From an uncultured Loktanella sp. (GTDB lineage Bacteria > Pseudomonadota > Alphaproteobacteria > Rhodobacterales > Rhodobacteraceae): DNA of 64,000 bases. Positions 16,774 through 25,851 of this stretch are shown here, piece after piece (the stretch's first letter is position 1; the number at the start of each line of letters is the position of its first letter). The position numbers were made by a program, and so were the translations under genes. The stretch spans positions 32,260 to 96,259 of the forward strand of contig CAKZNT010000037.1 of the NCBI GenBank assembly GCA_937132065.1, in the 5' to 3' direction. The notes below the pieces were generated by a model. That model worked only from the letters and a program-made list of their open reading frames with translations, was not told the origin of the DNA and ran no database searches.

Positions 16774-17849
16774 CCGATTGTCGGCGCAATCACGCCATCA
16801 CGCAGCGCCATGATACACGCCAATAGCTCTACCGCGCCCGTGCCGCCAATCAGGTGACCATGCATTGATTTGGTCGACGAGATCATCAGCTTGTCCGCGT
16901 GCGCGCCAAAGACGTCAGCCACCGCGGCGCATTCCGTTTTGTCATTGGCTGCCGTGCCTGTGCCATGCGCATTGATATAGCCGACCTCGTCGCGGTCCAG
17001 CTTTGCGTCACGCAATGCCCCCGCGATGGCGCGCGCGGCCCCTTGTTTGGACGGCATAACAATATCGGACGCATCCGACGACATTGCGAACCCCGCGACC
17101 TCACATAGAATTTGCGCGCCGCGCGCCTTCGCATGCTCATAGTCTTCAAAGACGAAGATACCCGCACCCTCGCCCTGCACCATGCCGTTGCGGGTTGCAG
17201 AGAACGGGCGGCAGGCATCTTTTGACATCACCCGCAGGCCTTCCCAGGCTTTGATCCCGCCAAAGCAAAGCATGCTTTCGGACCCGCCTGTCACCATCAC
17301 AGTCGCCATTCCAGAACGGACCATATTGAACGCTTGTCCCATCGCGTGATTGCTCGATGCGCAGGCTGTGGCCACGGTAAACGACGGGCCGCGCAGGTTC
17401 CATTCCATCGAGACTTGCGAAACCGCCGCGCTATTCATCAGTTTGGGGACAATAAACGGGTGAACGCGGTTCTTGCCCTCTTCATAGACCACGCGGTAAT
17501 TTTCGTCTTGGGTGTTCAATCCGCCGCCGGACGTGCCCAGAATGACGCCCGCGTTGTCGGCGAGTGCGCCATTAAACGTCAGCCCTGACTGGCTTAGCGC
17601 CTCGCGCGCGGCCAGCAGTGTGAACTGGGTAAACCGATCATAAAGTGCAATTTGCTGGCGGTTGAAATGCGCCTGTTCGTCATAGTTTTTGACCTGACCG
17701 CCGATCTGGATCGACAGGCGGTCGACATCGCGGATATCAAGCGGGCCGATCCCGCACTGTCCGTCTTTCATTGCCTGCATTGTCTGGTCGACAGAGTGCC
17801 CCAATGGATTAATCGTCCCTGCGCCGGTAATCACCACGCGGCGGGTCAT
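16638..17849 (-). CDS. Beta-ketoacyl-ACP synthase, FabF-like (KAS II type)
   Basis: 403-aa condensing enzyme. The catalytic triad is intact: Cys163 (TACASS), His295 (INAHGTGT) and His332 (MHGHLIGGTG). ATG at 17849 is used because MTRRVVITGAG is the normal start and the upstream ACP stop lies one base before it (TGATATG). A dedicated ACP and lpxD precede it in the same unit, so it probably elongates a special acyl chain, perhaps for lipid A, comparable in idea to the AcpXL/FabF cluster of rhizobia. That role is inference; it is unlikely to be the main FabF. Confidence 0.88.
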   Translation of the reverse strand: MTRRVVITGAGTINPLGHSVDQTMQAMKDGQCGIGPLDIRDVDRLSIQIGGQVKNYDEQAHFNRQQIALYDRFTQFTLLAAREALSQSGLTFNGALADNAGVILGTSGGGLNTQDENYRVVYEEGKNRVHPFIVPKLMNSAAVSQVSMEWNLRGPSFTVATACASSNHAMGQAFNMVRSGMATVMVTGGSESMLCFGGIKAWEGLRVMSKDACRPFSATRNGMVQGEGAGIFVFEDYEHAKARGAQILCEVAGFAMSSDASDIVMPSKQGAARAIAGALRDAKLDRDEVGYINAHGTGTAANDKTECAAVADVFGAHADKLMISSTKSMHGHLIGGTGAVELLACIMALRDGVIAPTIGYEEPDPECALDVVPNVARDAVVDVALSNAFAFGGLNAVIALRKV

Positions 17850-17850
17850 A

Positions 17851-18108
17851 TCAGGCTTGTTCCGCTTTGAGGGCGTCAACTGCGGCGATGATCGACCCCA
17901 CAGTCGAGATATCAAAGTCGCTCTGCTTTGGATCGTTTGCGTTGAATGGCACGGTGATATCAAAGGCCTCTTCGATCGCGAAAATGCTTTCGACCAGCGA
18001 CATGCTATCAATGCCCAAGTCTTCTAGCGAGTTGTCCAGACCGACATCACTAGGCGCAAGCAGCGCCTGTTCAGCAAGGATCGCGATGATTTTGTCTTGA
18101 GTGCTCAT
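17851..18108 (-). CDS. Acyl carrier protein, specialised paralog
   Basis: 85-aa acyl carrier protein. Ser35 in LGIDSMSLVE is the site for the 4'-phosphopantetheine arm, followed by the acidic helix II (ESIFAIEEAFDITVPF). It is not next to fabD/fabG as the housekeeping acpP would be, but sits between lpxD and a ketosynthase, and its sequence departs from AcpP (which has DSLDTVELVMALEEEF). This suggests a carrier for a particular acyl group. Confidence 0.88.
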   Translation of the reverse strand: MSTQDKIIAILAEQALLAPSDVGLDNSLEDLGIDSMSLVESIFAIEEAFDITVPFNANDPKQSDFDISTVGSIIAAVDALKAEQA

Positions 18109-18139
18109 TAAATCTGTCCCGTGTTCATAGGTTGCTGAT

Positions 18140-19213
18140 TTAGTTACTTTGCAAGTCTTTTGAAACAGGCTTGTGACGCAAGCCCGCCTGACGCAAGTGG
18201 CGCTCGCGGGCGCGGTAGGTCAGCATCGGTTGCGCAGGATATCCCATCATGAAGCTGCCGTCAGGTACATCAGACAAGACAATCGCCGCGCCGCCAATGA
18301 CGCAATCGGTTCCGACCTTCAGGTTGTCGCCCACGCCTGACTTTCCGCCAAGAACGGTGCGGTCCCCGATCACAGCGGACCCAGCAACGGCAGTCTGCGC
18401 GCAGAGCAGACAATGCGCGCCCACAACGACATTGTGACCAACCTGCACAAGGTTATCGATCTTTGTGCCATTGCCGATACGGGTTGCGCGGATCGTGCCT
18501 GCGTCAATCGTGCTATTGGCCCCGACCTCGACATCATCACCAATCTGGACGCCGCCCAATGAATGTATGCGGTGTTGAACAGGATCGGCTGGCGCTTCAA
18601 ACGGCACCTTGCCGAGCGTCTTGCGCCCGATTTCGACATTTGACGGTGTGGCTGTCACAAACGAGAACCCGTCACCACCGATGACAACATTCGGCTGGAT
18701 GATTGCGCGCGCGCCAACACGCACCCCGCCCATCAGGCGCGCACCTGCGTGGATGTGCGACGCTTGCCCGACAACTACGCCCGCGCCAATCGTGACGTGC
18801 TCTGCAATGCGGCTGCGATTGCCGATCACAGCGCCCGCGCCAATAATTGCGAAATGGCCGATAGAAACATCCTTGCCGATGTTGGCAGTCGGATCGACAA
18901 TGGCATGCACGCTAACGCCGAGCGGCGGCTCTACGCGGTCCATCATCTGCGTCAGGCCTGCCATTGCAAGGCGCGCACGGGGCGCTTCGATTGCGGCATC
19001 TAGGCCAAGTGCGCGCCAGTCTGCCCCGGCCCAGACCACGGCAGCGCGGGCCTTCCCTTGCAGCAGCGCATCGCCATAGGCAGGCGACATTGCAAGCGCG
19101 AGGTCGTCAGGGCCAGCCCCCGCAGGCTCTGACAACCCTGTCACCAACAGATCAACGGCGCCAAAGGCCTTCGCCCCCAGCGCCGTTGCAATATCCTGAA
19201 CAGTCTTTGCCAT
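18140..19213 (-). CDS. lpxD: UDP-3-O-acylglucosamine N-acyltransferase
   Basis: Third step of lipid A synthesis: adds a hydroxyacyl chain from ACP to UDP-3-O-acyl-glucosamine; 357 aa. The N-terminal uridine-binding domain (1-100) is followed by a long left-handed helix of hexapeptide repeats (for example IGHFAIIGAGAVIGNRSRI, about 110-310), with the catalytic His-bearing segment QVGHNVVVG and a C-terminal helical tail. Here it is next to an ACP and ketosynthase and not in the usual bamA-lpxD-fabZ-lpxA run. It may be a second copy. Confidence 0.9.
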   Translation of the reverse strand: MAKTVQDIATALGAKAFGAVDLLVTGLSEPAGAGPDDLALAMSPAYGDALLQGKARAAVVWAGADWRALGLDAAIEAPRARLAMAGLTQMMDRVEPPLGVSVHAIVDPTANIGKDVSIGHFAIIGAGAVIGNRSRIAEHVTIGAGVVVGQASHIHAGARLMGGVRVGARAIIQPNVVIGGDGFSFVTATPSNVEIGRKTLGKVPFEAPADPVQHRIHSLGGVQIGDDVEVGANSTIDAGTIRATRIGNGTKIDNLVQVGHNVVVGAHCLLCAQTAVAGSAVIGDRTVLGGKSGVGDNLKVGTDCVIGGAAIVLSDVPDGSFMMGYPAQPMLTYRARERHLRQAGLRHKPVSKDLQSN

Positions 19214-19245
19214 TCGTCGTGATCCCTCAAATGATAGGGATAGAC

Positions 19246-20844
19246 TTAGCCTTGAACGGCACGGACTGCTACCCCTTGGCGCGCAAGTGCATTCCAGATC
19301 CTTGCGTCACGTCCATAAATGTCGCGGCGGAACTGCAAGCTCCCTGTCACATTCGTAAAGGCCGTGCGGTAAACGATGTGCACTGGCACAGGCGCGTCAA
19401 GATTGACGCGGGCCTCAGCACCCGTGTTCAGACGCGATTTGAAGAAGCCCTCCGGATCGGACGTTTGCTTTGCGAGCAACGCATAGGCAAAATCGAACGG
19501 GTCGTTCAGGCGGATACACCCGTGGCTGAATGCACGGACTTCACGGCCAAACAGGCTTTTGGACGGCGTGTCGTGCAGGTAGATGTTGTATTTGTTAGGA
19601 AAGATGAACTTCACCAAACCAAGCGCATTGCCCTCTGATGGCCCTTGGCGCATCGAGTAAGGGAATGTTTTGGCGGTATATTGGTCAAAGTTCACTGACC
19701 CACGGCTCACAATACGCCCACGGCTATCTGTGACGTCAAGCTGACGCACAGCGTTCGGATTGGCCTGCAACATCGGCAAGTATTCTTTGGTCACAATCGA
19801 GCGCGGCACATACCAGCTCGGGTTGATAACCATGAATTCCATGACGTCGGAAAACTCTGGCGATTGACGGTCTGCGGCGCCTGCCCCGATGACGGAGCGG
19901 GTCGAGAATGTCACACGGTCATTGTCAACAATTGCTGCGGTAAAGTCGGTCAGGTTCACCCAGATATGGCGTTGCCCGCGTGGGCGGTTGATCCAGCGCT
20001 CGCGCTCCATCGCAACGATGACCGCCTGCAAACGCGCAGCCATAGGAACGTTGATTTCACGCAATGTGCCCTGCCCGACGTTGCCGTCAACAGTGATGCC
20101 ATGTGATTGCTGGAAGCGCTGGACAGCGGCTTGAATGGAAGCGTCATACGTCTGTGTCGCGGTCATCTCGAGGAAGCCCATCGCCATCAAACGGTTACGC
20201 AGTTTCACAACGTTCTGACCAGTTGCACCAAAGGCCAAGGAGCCACCAGAAACGGTTGGCCCCCAACCACCAGCACCAAGCATGCGCTCAAGGCGCAGCT
20301 TTTCACGCATCAAGCGCGTGTATTCTGGCGAGCTTGGCGGCAACGAGCGCAAGAAACCGGCAGGGTTCGACTGTGCAAATGCCTGTAGATTTCCCAAACG
20401 CGAACGGTAAGGGATTTCGCGCTTTACCGCGTCGACGACCGAGCTTGGTGTCAGAACACCCGTCTGGATGTCACGCGCATACTGCATGAACAAGCGGCTC
20501 AACTCGACTTCCATCGTGCCTTTTTCAGCAGGCGTAGACGCCGCGCGCATCTTGGCCATCAGTGCATCCGCATCGTAACGGGCTGCTGGCAAACCGTGCA
20601 TTGGTGCATCAGCGAAAGCCGACATCAAAGCATTGCGACGGCGCTGGTCGCCTGCCCCGCTCCAGATTCCCTGGAAGTCGCGGCCACGATAAAACGCGGC
20701 CAATTCCTCGTCACGAGATGCCGCATCCGCGACAGCCTGACGAAAAGCGGTTGATTGCGCATGCGCTGCCGTTGCCGTCATCGACAGCAATAGGCCAACA
20801 ATCATCAAAAGACGCACGAAGTGCGCGTGTAAAACTTTAAACAT
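19246..20844 (-). CDS. L,D-transpeptidase, YcbB (LdtD) family
   Basis: 532-aa periplasmic murein cross-linking enzyme. Signal peptide about residues 1-29 (ends TATAAHAQ). A peptidoglycan-binding domain is near 210-265 (NVVKLRNRLMAMGF; FQQSHGITVDGNVG) and the YkuD catalytic domain near 290-465, with His424 (LHDTPSK) and the SHGCIR motif holding Cys443. It forms 3-3 cross-links or attaches proteins to murein. It is divergent from a DUF882 gene, the same neighbour pair as ycbB-ycbK in E. coli. Confidence 0.93.
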   Translation of the reverse strand: MFKVLHAHFVRLLMIVGLLLSMTATAAHAQSTAFRQAVADAASRDEELAAFYRGRDFQGIWSGAGDQRRRNALMSAFADAPMHGLPAARYDADALMAKMRAASTPAEKGTMEVELSRLFMQYARDIQTGVLTPSSVVDAVKREIPYRSRLGNLQAFAQSNPAGFLRSLPPSSPEYTRLMREKLRLERMLGAGGWGPTVSGGSLAFGATGQNVVKLRNRLMAMGFLEMTATQTYDASIQAAVQRFQQSHGITVDGNVGQGTLREINVPMAARLQAVIVAMERERWINRPRGQRHIWVNLTDFTAAIVDNDRVTFSTRSVIGAGAADRQSPEFSDVMEFMVINPSWYVPRSIVTKEYLPMLQANPNAVRQLDVTDSRGRIVSRGSVNFDQYTAKTFPYSMRQGPSEGNALGLVKFIFPNKYNIYLHDTPSKSLFGREVRAFSHGCIRLNDPFDFAYALLAKQTSDPEGFFKSRLNTGAEARVNLDAPVPVHIVYRTAFTNVTGSLQFRRDIYGRDARIWNALARQGVAVRAVQG

Positions 20845-21074
20845 AAATCCCCCAACAGAACATTTTTGCGGGAATTAGTGCAGATTCCCAGCGTCCTAGC
20901 CAGTATCGGTAACCCTGCGACCTCTTGTCCATTCACAAACAGGCAAAGCAGCACAATGTGTCAAAATTGTTGCCCCAGCGCACTGGTTGCCTCGGGTGCG
21001 TGTAAAATTATCGACAATTTGCGCAAATTCTCGCCGATTTCCCCCTTGTTAACCATGACCCGCGTAAACAGGGG

Positions 21075-21102
21075 TTGGTTGGCGAATCGACTTGTGTAAT
21101 AA
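21075..21102 (+). promoter_or_regulatory. Putative promoter of DUF882 gene
   Basis: TTGGTT (21075-21080), 16-bp spacer, TAATAA (21097-21102). The 337-bp stretch 20845-21181 between the two divergent murein genes holds no other feature that I could support. Confidence 0.4.
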
Positions 21103-21181
21103 AGCCCACACATCTGGGGATGAGATGAAAAACTTCGCGGTAGCGCGATTAAATATTGAGCGACGGGACAGGCGCATAAAT

Positions 21182-21751
21182 ATGACGAAACTCAACTCAA
21201 CGGGCTTGACCCGGCGTGGCCTCTTGGGCGCGTTCGCAGCAACAGCGATTACAGCAGCACCAACCTTTTCAAACGCCGCAGGCTTCTTGCGCGGTGGTGG
21301 TGATGTGCGGCGCATTTCAATGTATTCGGGCCGCACTGGTGAACGCCTCGACACAATCTATTGGATCGAGGGCAAGTATATCGGTGAGGCCATTCGCGAG
21401 ATTAACCTGTTTATGCGCGACTGGCGCAATGGTCAGGCGATCCAGATTGATACACGCACAATCGACATTATGGCAGCCTCCCACAATCTGATGGATGCAA
21501 GCGAACCCTATATGCTGCTATCTGGATATCGGTCCCCCGAGACGAACGCGATGTTGCGCAGCCGCTCTTCTGGCGTTGCCAAGAATTCGCTGCACATGCG
21601 CGGGCAAGCGGCCGATCTACGCCTTGATAGCCGCTCGACGGCGCAAATGTCGCGCGCCGCTCAGTCCTGTGCCGCAGGTGGCGTAGGCCGTTACCGCGGG
21701 TCCAACTTTGTCCACATGGATTGCGGTCCCGTGCGCGCCTGGAGCGGCTAA
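21182..21751 (+). CDS. DUF882 (YcbK-like) M15-type peptidase domain protein, Tat-exported
   Basis: 189 aa from this start. The N terminus has a twin-arginine signal (LTRRGLLGAFAATAITAAPTFSNA). The rest is the YcbK/DUF882 domain related to VanY/M15 metallopeptidases: His138 and Asp145 in SLHMRGQAADLRL and His178 in NFVHMDCGP match the zinc ligands. The ATG at 21182 gives a compact Tat signal; an in-frame ATG at 21125 preceded by GGGGATGAG is an alternative that would add 19 residues. It probably trims murein peptides together with the divergent L,D-transpeptidase. Confidence 0.88.
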   Translation: MTKLNSTGLTRRGLLGAFAATAITAAPTFSNAAGFLRGGGDVRRISMYSGRTGERLDTIYWIEGKYIGEAIREINLFMRDWRNGQAIQIDTRTIDIMAASHNLMDASEPYMLLSGYRSPETNAMLRSRSSGVAKNSLHMRGQAADLRLDSRSTAQMSRAAQSCAAGGVGRYRGSNFVHMDCGPVRAWSG

Positions 21752-21777
21752 ACCGCGACCACACCAATAGAATTTGC

Positions 21778-21808
21778 AAAACCCTTGGTATGATGCCGAG
21801 GGTTTTTT
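21778..21808 (+). terminator. Terminator after DUF882 gene
   Basis: AACCCTTGG (21780-21788) pairs with CCGAGGGTT (21796-21804) with one G-U, followed by a T run. Confidence 0.85.
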
Positions 21809-21847
21809 GCATTTATAGAGCGACGTGAAAGCAAATATCAGGAGAAA

Positions 21848-21924
21848 TGGTGCACCCAGCAGGATTCGAACCTGCGACCTCTGCCTTCGGAGGGCAGCGC
21901 TCTATCCAGCTGAGCTATGGGTGC
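21848..21924 (-). tRNA. tRNA-Arg (CCG)
   Basis: 77 nt including an encoded CCA end. Acceptor stem GCACCCA / TGGGTGC, D-arm AGCTCAGCTGGATAGAGC, anticodon stem CTGCC / GGCAG with loop CTCCGAA giving anticodon CCG (reads CGG), and T-arm with GTTCGAATC. Complete and regular. Confidence 0.98.
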
Positions 21925-21977
21925 AACTTGTGGGTTTCTATAACCATGCAGGCAGCGGGCCGCAACGCCCAAACGGC

Positions 21978-23198
21978 CTATCCGAAAAGATCTTGGCACA
22001 ACGCAAGCGCCTCGACCAAAGCATCGACTTCAGCGCGCGTGTTATACATGGCAAATGAGGCGCGGCATGTGGCCCCGACACCAATGTGCTCCATCAATGG
22101 CATCGCGCAATGGGTCCCTGCCCGCACGGCCACGCCCTTTTTGTCCAGCACTGTCGAAATGTCATGCGCGTGGGCCGCCCCTGCCATCGTAAAGCTAAAG
22201 ATCGCCCCCTTGGTCGCAGACTGCCCCTGCACATTCAGCCAGTTCAACCCATCGAGCTGCGCACGTGCGTAGGCGCAAATGTCCTTTTCGTGGGCGGCAA
22301 TCGCATCCATGCCGATCCCCATCATATAGTCGATCGCAACGCCAAGGCCGATCGTCTGCACGATCCCCGGAGTGCCCGCCTCGAATTTCATGGGCGCGCT
22401 ATTATATGTCACCGCATCACGGCTGACCTCGCGGATCATATCCCCGCCACCCAAGAACGGGCGCATCTCGGCCATCCGCTCTGGCGTCACGTAAATCGCG
22501 CCCGAGCCAGTGGGGCCGTATAGCTTGTGCCCCGTTATGGCGTAGAAATCTGCGCCAATGTCTTGCACATCAACGGGCATGTGAACCGCCGCTTGGCTCC
22601 CGTCGACCAAGACAGGCACGCCCTTAGCGTGTGCGCCCGCGCAGATCGCTTTCACGTCGACGACTGTGCCCAGCACGTTTGACATATGTGTGACAGCCAC
22701 CAGTTTGGTTTTCGGGCCAATAGCAGCAATCACCGCCGCTGGATCAAGGTCACCGTTGGCATCCACATCAACCCACTTGATCACAACGCCCATCCGCTCG
22801 CGCAGGAAGTGCCAAGGCACAATATTGGCGTGGTGCTCCATAATCGACAGCACAATCTCGTCGCCCGCCTGCAAGTGCTGCGCAGCCCAAGCATAGGACA
22901 CCATGTTAATGGCTTCGGTCGTGCCCGAGTTCAGGATGATGTGGTCTTCTGACGGCGCATTGATAAAGCGGGCAATTTTCGCGCGCACGCCTTCATATTT
23001 CTCGGTCGCGATTGTCGATAGGGTGTGTAACCCACGGTGAACATTGGCATATTCGTCGCGGTAGGCAGTGGTAATTGCATCAATCACCACCTGCGGTTTC
23101 TGCGCTGAAGCGCCATTATCAAGATAAACCAGCGGCTTGCCATTTACCTCACGTCCAAGAATTGGAAAGTCGGATCTGATCTTTTGAACGTCATACAT
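21978..23198 (-). CDS. sufS: Cysteine desulfurase SufS
   Basis: Pyridoxal-phosphate enzyme that takes sulfur from cysteine for iron-sulfur cluster assembly, 406 aa. Lys225 (ITGHKLYG) binds PLP and Cys364 ([10 protein letters not shown]) is the persulfide carrier, the same numbering as E. coli SufS. The start at 23198 ([12 protein letters not shown]) matches the family; an ATG 15 bases upstream (MKDRA) is possible. Last gene of the suf operon; no sufE follows, so its sulfur acceptor must be elsewhere. tRNA-Arg lies downstream. Confidence 0.95.
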   Translation of the reverse strand: MYDVQKIRSDFPILGREVNGKPLVYLDNGASAQKPQVVIDAITTAYRDEYANVHRGLHTLSTIATEKYEGVRAKIARFINAPSEDHIILNSGTTEAINMVSYAWAAQHLQAGDEIVLSIMEHHANIVPWHFLRERMGVVIKWVDVDANGDLDPAAVIAAIGPKTKLVAVTHMSNVLGTVVDVKAICAGAHAKGVPVLVDGSQAAVHMPVDVQDIGADFYAITGHKLYGPTGSGAIYVTPERMAEMRPFLGGGDMIREVSRDAVTYNSAPMKFEAGTPGIVQTIGLGVAIDYMMGIGMDAIAAHEKDICAYARAQLDGLNWLNVQGQSATKGAIFSFTMAGAAHAHDISTVLDKKGVAVRAGTHCAMPLMEHIGVGATCRASFAMYNTRAEVDALVEALALCQDLFG

Positions 23199-23221
23199 GG
23201 CTCGATCTTTCATCGTTAACG

Positions 23222-23719
23222 CTATTTCTCGGCTTCGCGCAGGGTCAGCATCCAGATGATCGCGAACGCACCCAGCCAGAAAACCCCGACAAGCTGCGTG
23301 CCAGCAGTGTTGCCTAGAAATCCGGCCATCATCCCGTAAAGCAAGGCCGCAGGCGTTGTTGCAAGCAGCGACCAGAACAGCGCCAGACGCGCGGTATACC
23401 AACTGCCCTGCCCGCCGACCAACTTGGCAACGACATGCGACACCGCCCCGATTGCATAAAACATTAGCGGCCACACCATGAGCCAGCCAAGGAATTCATA
23501 GGCAATCAGCTGCGACAGCTCGGGCACATCCGCGCCCGCCGCAAGGTCAAACCCCGCCGCAATTCGCGACAGACGCGGCCACTGCGCGATAAAGATCACG
23601 ATGCAGGCAATCATCAGGAATGCCAGCGCGCGATCTTCACGCTGCCCTTGCGAGAGCAGCTCGCGCATCACAACGCGCGGGGCGCGCCATGTCCGCATCA
23701 TATCATTGGTGACTGACAT
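23222..23719 (-). CDS. Yip1-family membrane protein in suf operon
   Basis: 165 aa with about four or five hydrophobic helices (FLMIACIVIFIAQ; FLGWLMVWPLMFYAIGAV; LALFWSLLATTPAALLYGMM; LVGVFWLGAFAIIWMLTL). It looks like the bacterial Yip1/YIF1 membrane family. Its ATG overlaps the sufD stop by one base (TGATG) and sufS follows after 23 bases, so it is a true operon member. Any link to iron-sulfur assembly is unknown. Confidence 0.82.
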   Translation of the reverse strand: MSVTNDMMRTWRAPRVVMRELLSQGQREDRALAFLMIACIVIFIAQWPRLSRIAAGFDLAAGADVPELSQLIAYEFLGWLMVWPLMFYAIGAVSHVVAKLVGGQGSWYTARLALFWSLLATTPAALLYGMMAGFLGNTAGTQLVGVFWLGAFAIIWMLTLREAEK

Positions 23720-24996
23720 CAGGTCCGCCGTGCCAGCCAGCTTTCGAGACGATCACGCAAATCATCGGCAAGCGTTTCATCCGCAATCTCATCAAGGCTT
23801 TCGGCCAAGAAGGCGAGCGTCAACAGATCCGTCGCAGCTTGCAGTGGCACGCCACGTGATTGCAAATAGAACAAGGCGTCTTCGTCAATTGCACCCGATG
23901 TAGAGCCATGCGAACAGGCAACGTCATCTGCATAAATCTCAAGCTCGGGCTTGGCGAGGAACTGGCTGTCGCCGTCCAACAAAAGCGATTGGCTAATCTG
24001 ATAACCATCCGTCTTTTGCGCGCCTTCCTTGACCAGAATTTTGCCCTGAAACACGCCAACAGCGCCGTTGCGCAGCACCTTTTTGAACACCTGACGGCTT
24101 TCGCCATTCAAGGCGTCATGGGTGATAAACACTGTGTCGTCATGGTGAAACGCAGTGCCGTCGCCCACGCAAGCACCCGCGACATGGGCAACAGCATCGT
24201 CACCCAACATCTCGATGATGCATTCATTGCGCGTCAGCTGTCCGTTGACAGTCAACGTAAATGATTTGAACAACGACTCGTCAGCAATCCTTGCAAAACA
24301 ATGCGTTACAGCGCGACGTTCATGATCGCGCCCTTGCGAGCGGACATGGTGAAACGCGCCGCCCGTCGCAACTTCAACCTCAAGAACCGAGTTCAACCGT
24401 GCAGCCGCAGGTCCGGTCTCAAGCAAGGTGACCTCAGCGCCAGCTTCAACTTTGACAACTGAATGCAGCATCACATCAGAGCCAGTATCACCGTGCAGAT
24501 AGATCAGATTGATCGGCTTTGCGGCCTTGCCTGTTGCGCGGATCAAAATGCCGTCTTGCGCAAATGCGGTGTTGAGGGCTGCCAACGGGCGCTCCACGGG
24601 CGATTGTCCACGGGTTTCAAGCGTGCCGTATAACTCGCTCGCCCAGTGAATATCAGCACCAGCTGCATCCGCCAGCCGCGCGATCTCGATCCCCTCGCAC
24701 GCAAGGTCATCGGAGGCGTCGGCGTCGAAAACACCATCGACAAAGACGATCTTTACGCGGTCAACCGCACCAAATAAGGGCGTTTCCTGCGCGTCAAATA
24801 GCGCCGCGGCAATTGGCTCGGGCTGGGTCAGGCTCGTCGGATCGGTGTATTTCCAATACTCGTCGCGCTTGCTTGGCAGGCCCATCGCGGCAACCCGTCC
24901 AAGAGCATCCTTGCGCGCGCCATCAAAGCCGCTTGGCAGCGTAAGGCCCGCCATGCGCGCCTCTGCCGCGTCCGCTTTCAATTTAGCGAGTGCCAT
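23719..24996 (-). CDS. sufD: Fe-S cluster assembly protein SufD
   Basis: 425-aa scaffold subunit of the SufBCD complex. The beta-helix core and C-terminal region carry the usual SufB/SufD motifs: FQGKILVKEGAQKTDGYQ, SLLLDGDSQFLAKPELEIYADDVACSHGSTSGAIDEDALFYLQSRG. The conserved Cys and His of that stretch sit at the SufB-SufD interface in known structures. It overlaps the sufC stop by one base (TAATG). Confidence 0.96.
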   Translation of the reverse strand: MALAKLKADAAEARMAGLTLPSGFDGARKDALGRVAAMGLPSKRDEYWKYTDPTSLTQPEPIAAALFDAQETPLFGAVDRVKIVFVDGVFDADASDDLACEGIEIARLADAAGADIHWASELYGTLETRGQSPVERPLAALNTAFAQDGILIRATGKAAKPINLIYLHGDTGSDVMLHSVVKVEAGAEVTLLETGPAAARLNSVLEVEVATGGAFHHVRSQGRDHERRAVTHCFARIADESLFKSFTLTVNGQLTRNECIIEMLGDDAVAHVAGACVGDGTAFHHDDTVFITHDALNGESRQVFKKVLRNGAVGVFQGKILVKEGAQKTDGYQISQSLLLDGDSQFLAKPELEIYADDVACSHGSTSGAIDEDALFYLQSRGVPLQAATDLLTLAFLAESLDEIADETLADDLRDRLESWLARRT

Positions 24997-25751
24997 TATG
25001 CCACCTCTGCCAGAATATCTGCGTATCCGTTGTTTTCGACTTCAAGCGCAAGCTCGGGGCCACCCGATTTGATGATACGGCCATCAGCCATAATGTGCAC
25101 AACGTCAGGCTGGATATGATCAAGTAGACGCTGGTAGTGCGTGATGACAAGGAACGACCGTCCCTCAGAGCGTAGCGCATTCACGCCCTCGGCCACGAGC
25201 TTCATTGCGTCAACGTCAAGGCCCGAGTCAGTCTCGTCCAAGATGCACATCTTTGGCTCGAGCATCGCCATTTGCAAAATCTCGTTCCGCTTCTTTTCGC
25301 CGCCAGAAAAGCCGACGTTGACGGGGCGCTTCAACATATCCGCGTCGATCTTGAGGGTCTTTGCCTTGGCGCGCACGATCTTGAGGAAATCACCCGCAGA
25401 AAGCTCGTCTTCGCCGCGCGCTTTGCGCTGAGCGTTCACGGCTGTGCGCAGGAACGTCATGTTACCCACACCAGGAATCTCGACAGGATACTGGAACGCA
25501 AGAAACAGGCCAGCGGCGGCGCGCTCTTCTGGCTCCATGTCCAACAGGTCAACACCATCAAGCGTGGCAGAACCACCCGTCACTTCGTAGCCGTCTTTGC
25601 CAGAGAGGATGTAGGACAGCGTTGACTTACCAGACCCGTTCGGGCCCATAATCGCATGCACTTTGCCTGCGGGAATATCCAGATCAACCCCTTTGAGGAT
25701 TGTTTTGTCTTCGTCTTGAAGGTCAGCCATCAGGCCTTTGATTGCTAGCAT
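24996..25751 (-). CDS. sufC: Fe-S cluster assembly ATPase SufC
   Basis: 251-aa ABC-type ATPase that drives conformational change in SufB-SufD. Walker A GPNGSGKST at residues 36-44, signature NVGFSGGEKKRNEILQ, Walker B MCILDETDSGLDVDAMK, all in the exact SufC form. It starts 100 bases after the preceding membrane-protein gene. Confidence 0.97.
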   Translation of the reverse strand: MLAIKGLMADLQDEDKTILKGVDLDIPAGKVHAIMGPNGSGKSTLSYILSGKDGYEVTGGSATLDGVDLLDMEPEERAAAGLFLAFQYPVEIPGVGNMTFLRTAVNAQRKARGEDELSAGDFLKIVRAKAKTLKIDADMLKRPVNVGFSGGEKKRNEILQMAMLEPKMCILDETDSGLDVDAMKLVAEGVNALRSEGRSFLVITHYQRLLDHIQPDVVHIMADGRIIKSGGPELALEVENNGYADILAEVA

Positions 25752-25851
25752 CTTTTACTCTCCTGCACGCGGGCGAAATATGAGTTGAAACGGGGAAAAC
25801 CCTGCAAACCGAATGGCTTGCAAGGCAAAACTGGTTGGCCGATTAGGCCGC

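Noticed and set aside
21120..21181. Longer DUF882 protein starting at 21125
   Set aside because: Possible, but it would place 19 charged residues before a clean twin-arginine signal; kept only as an alternative start.
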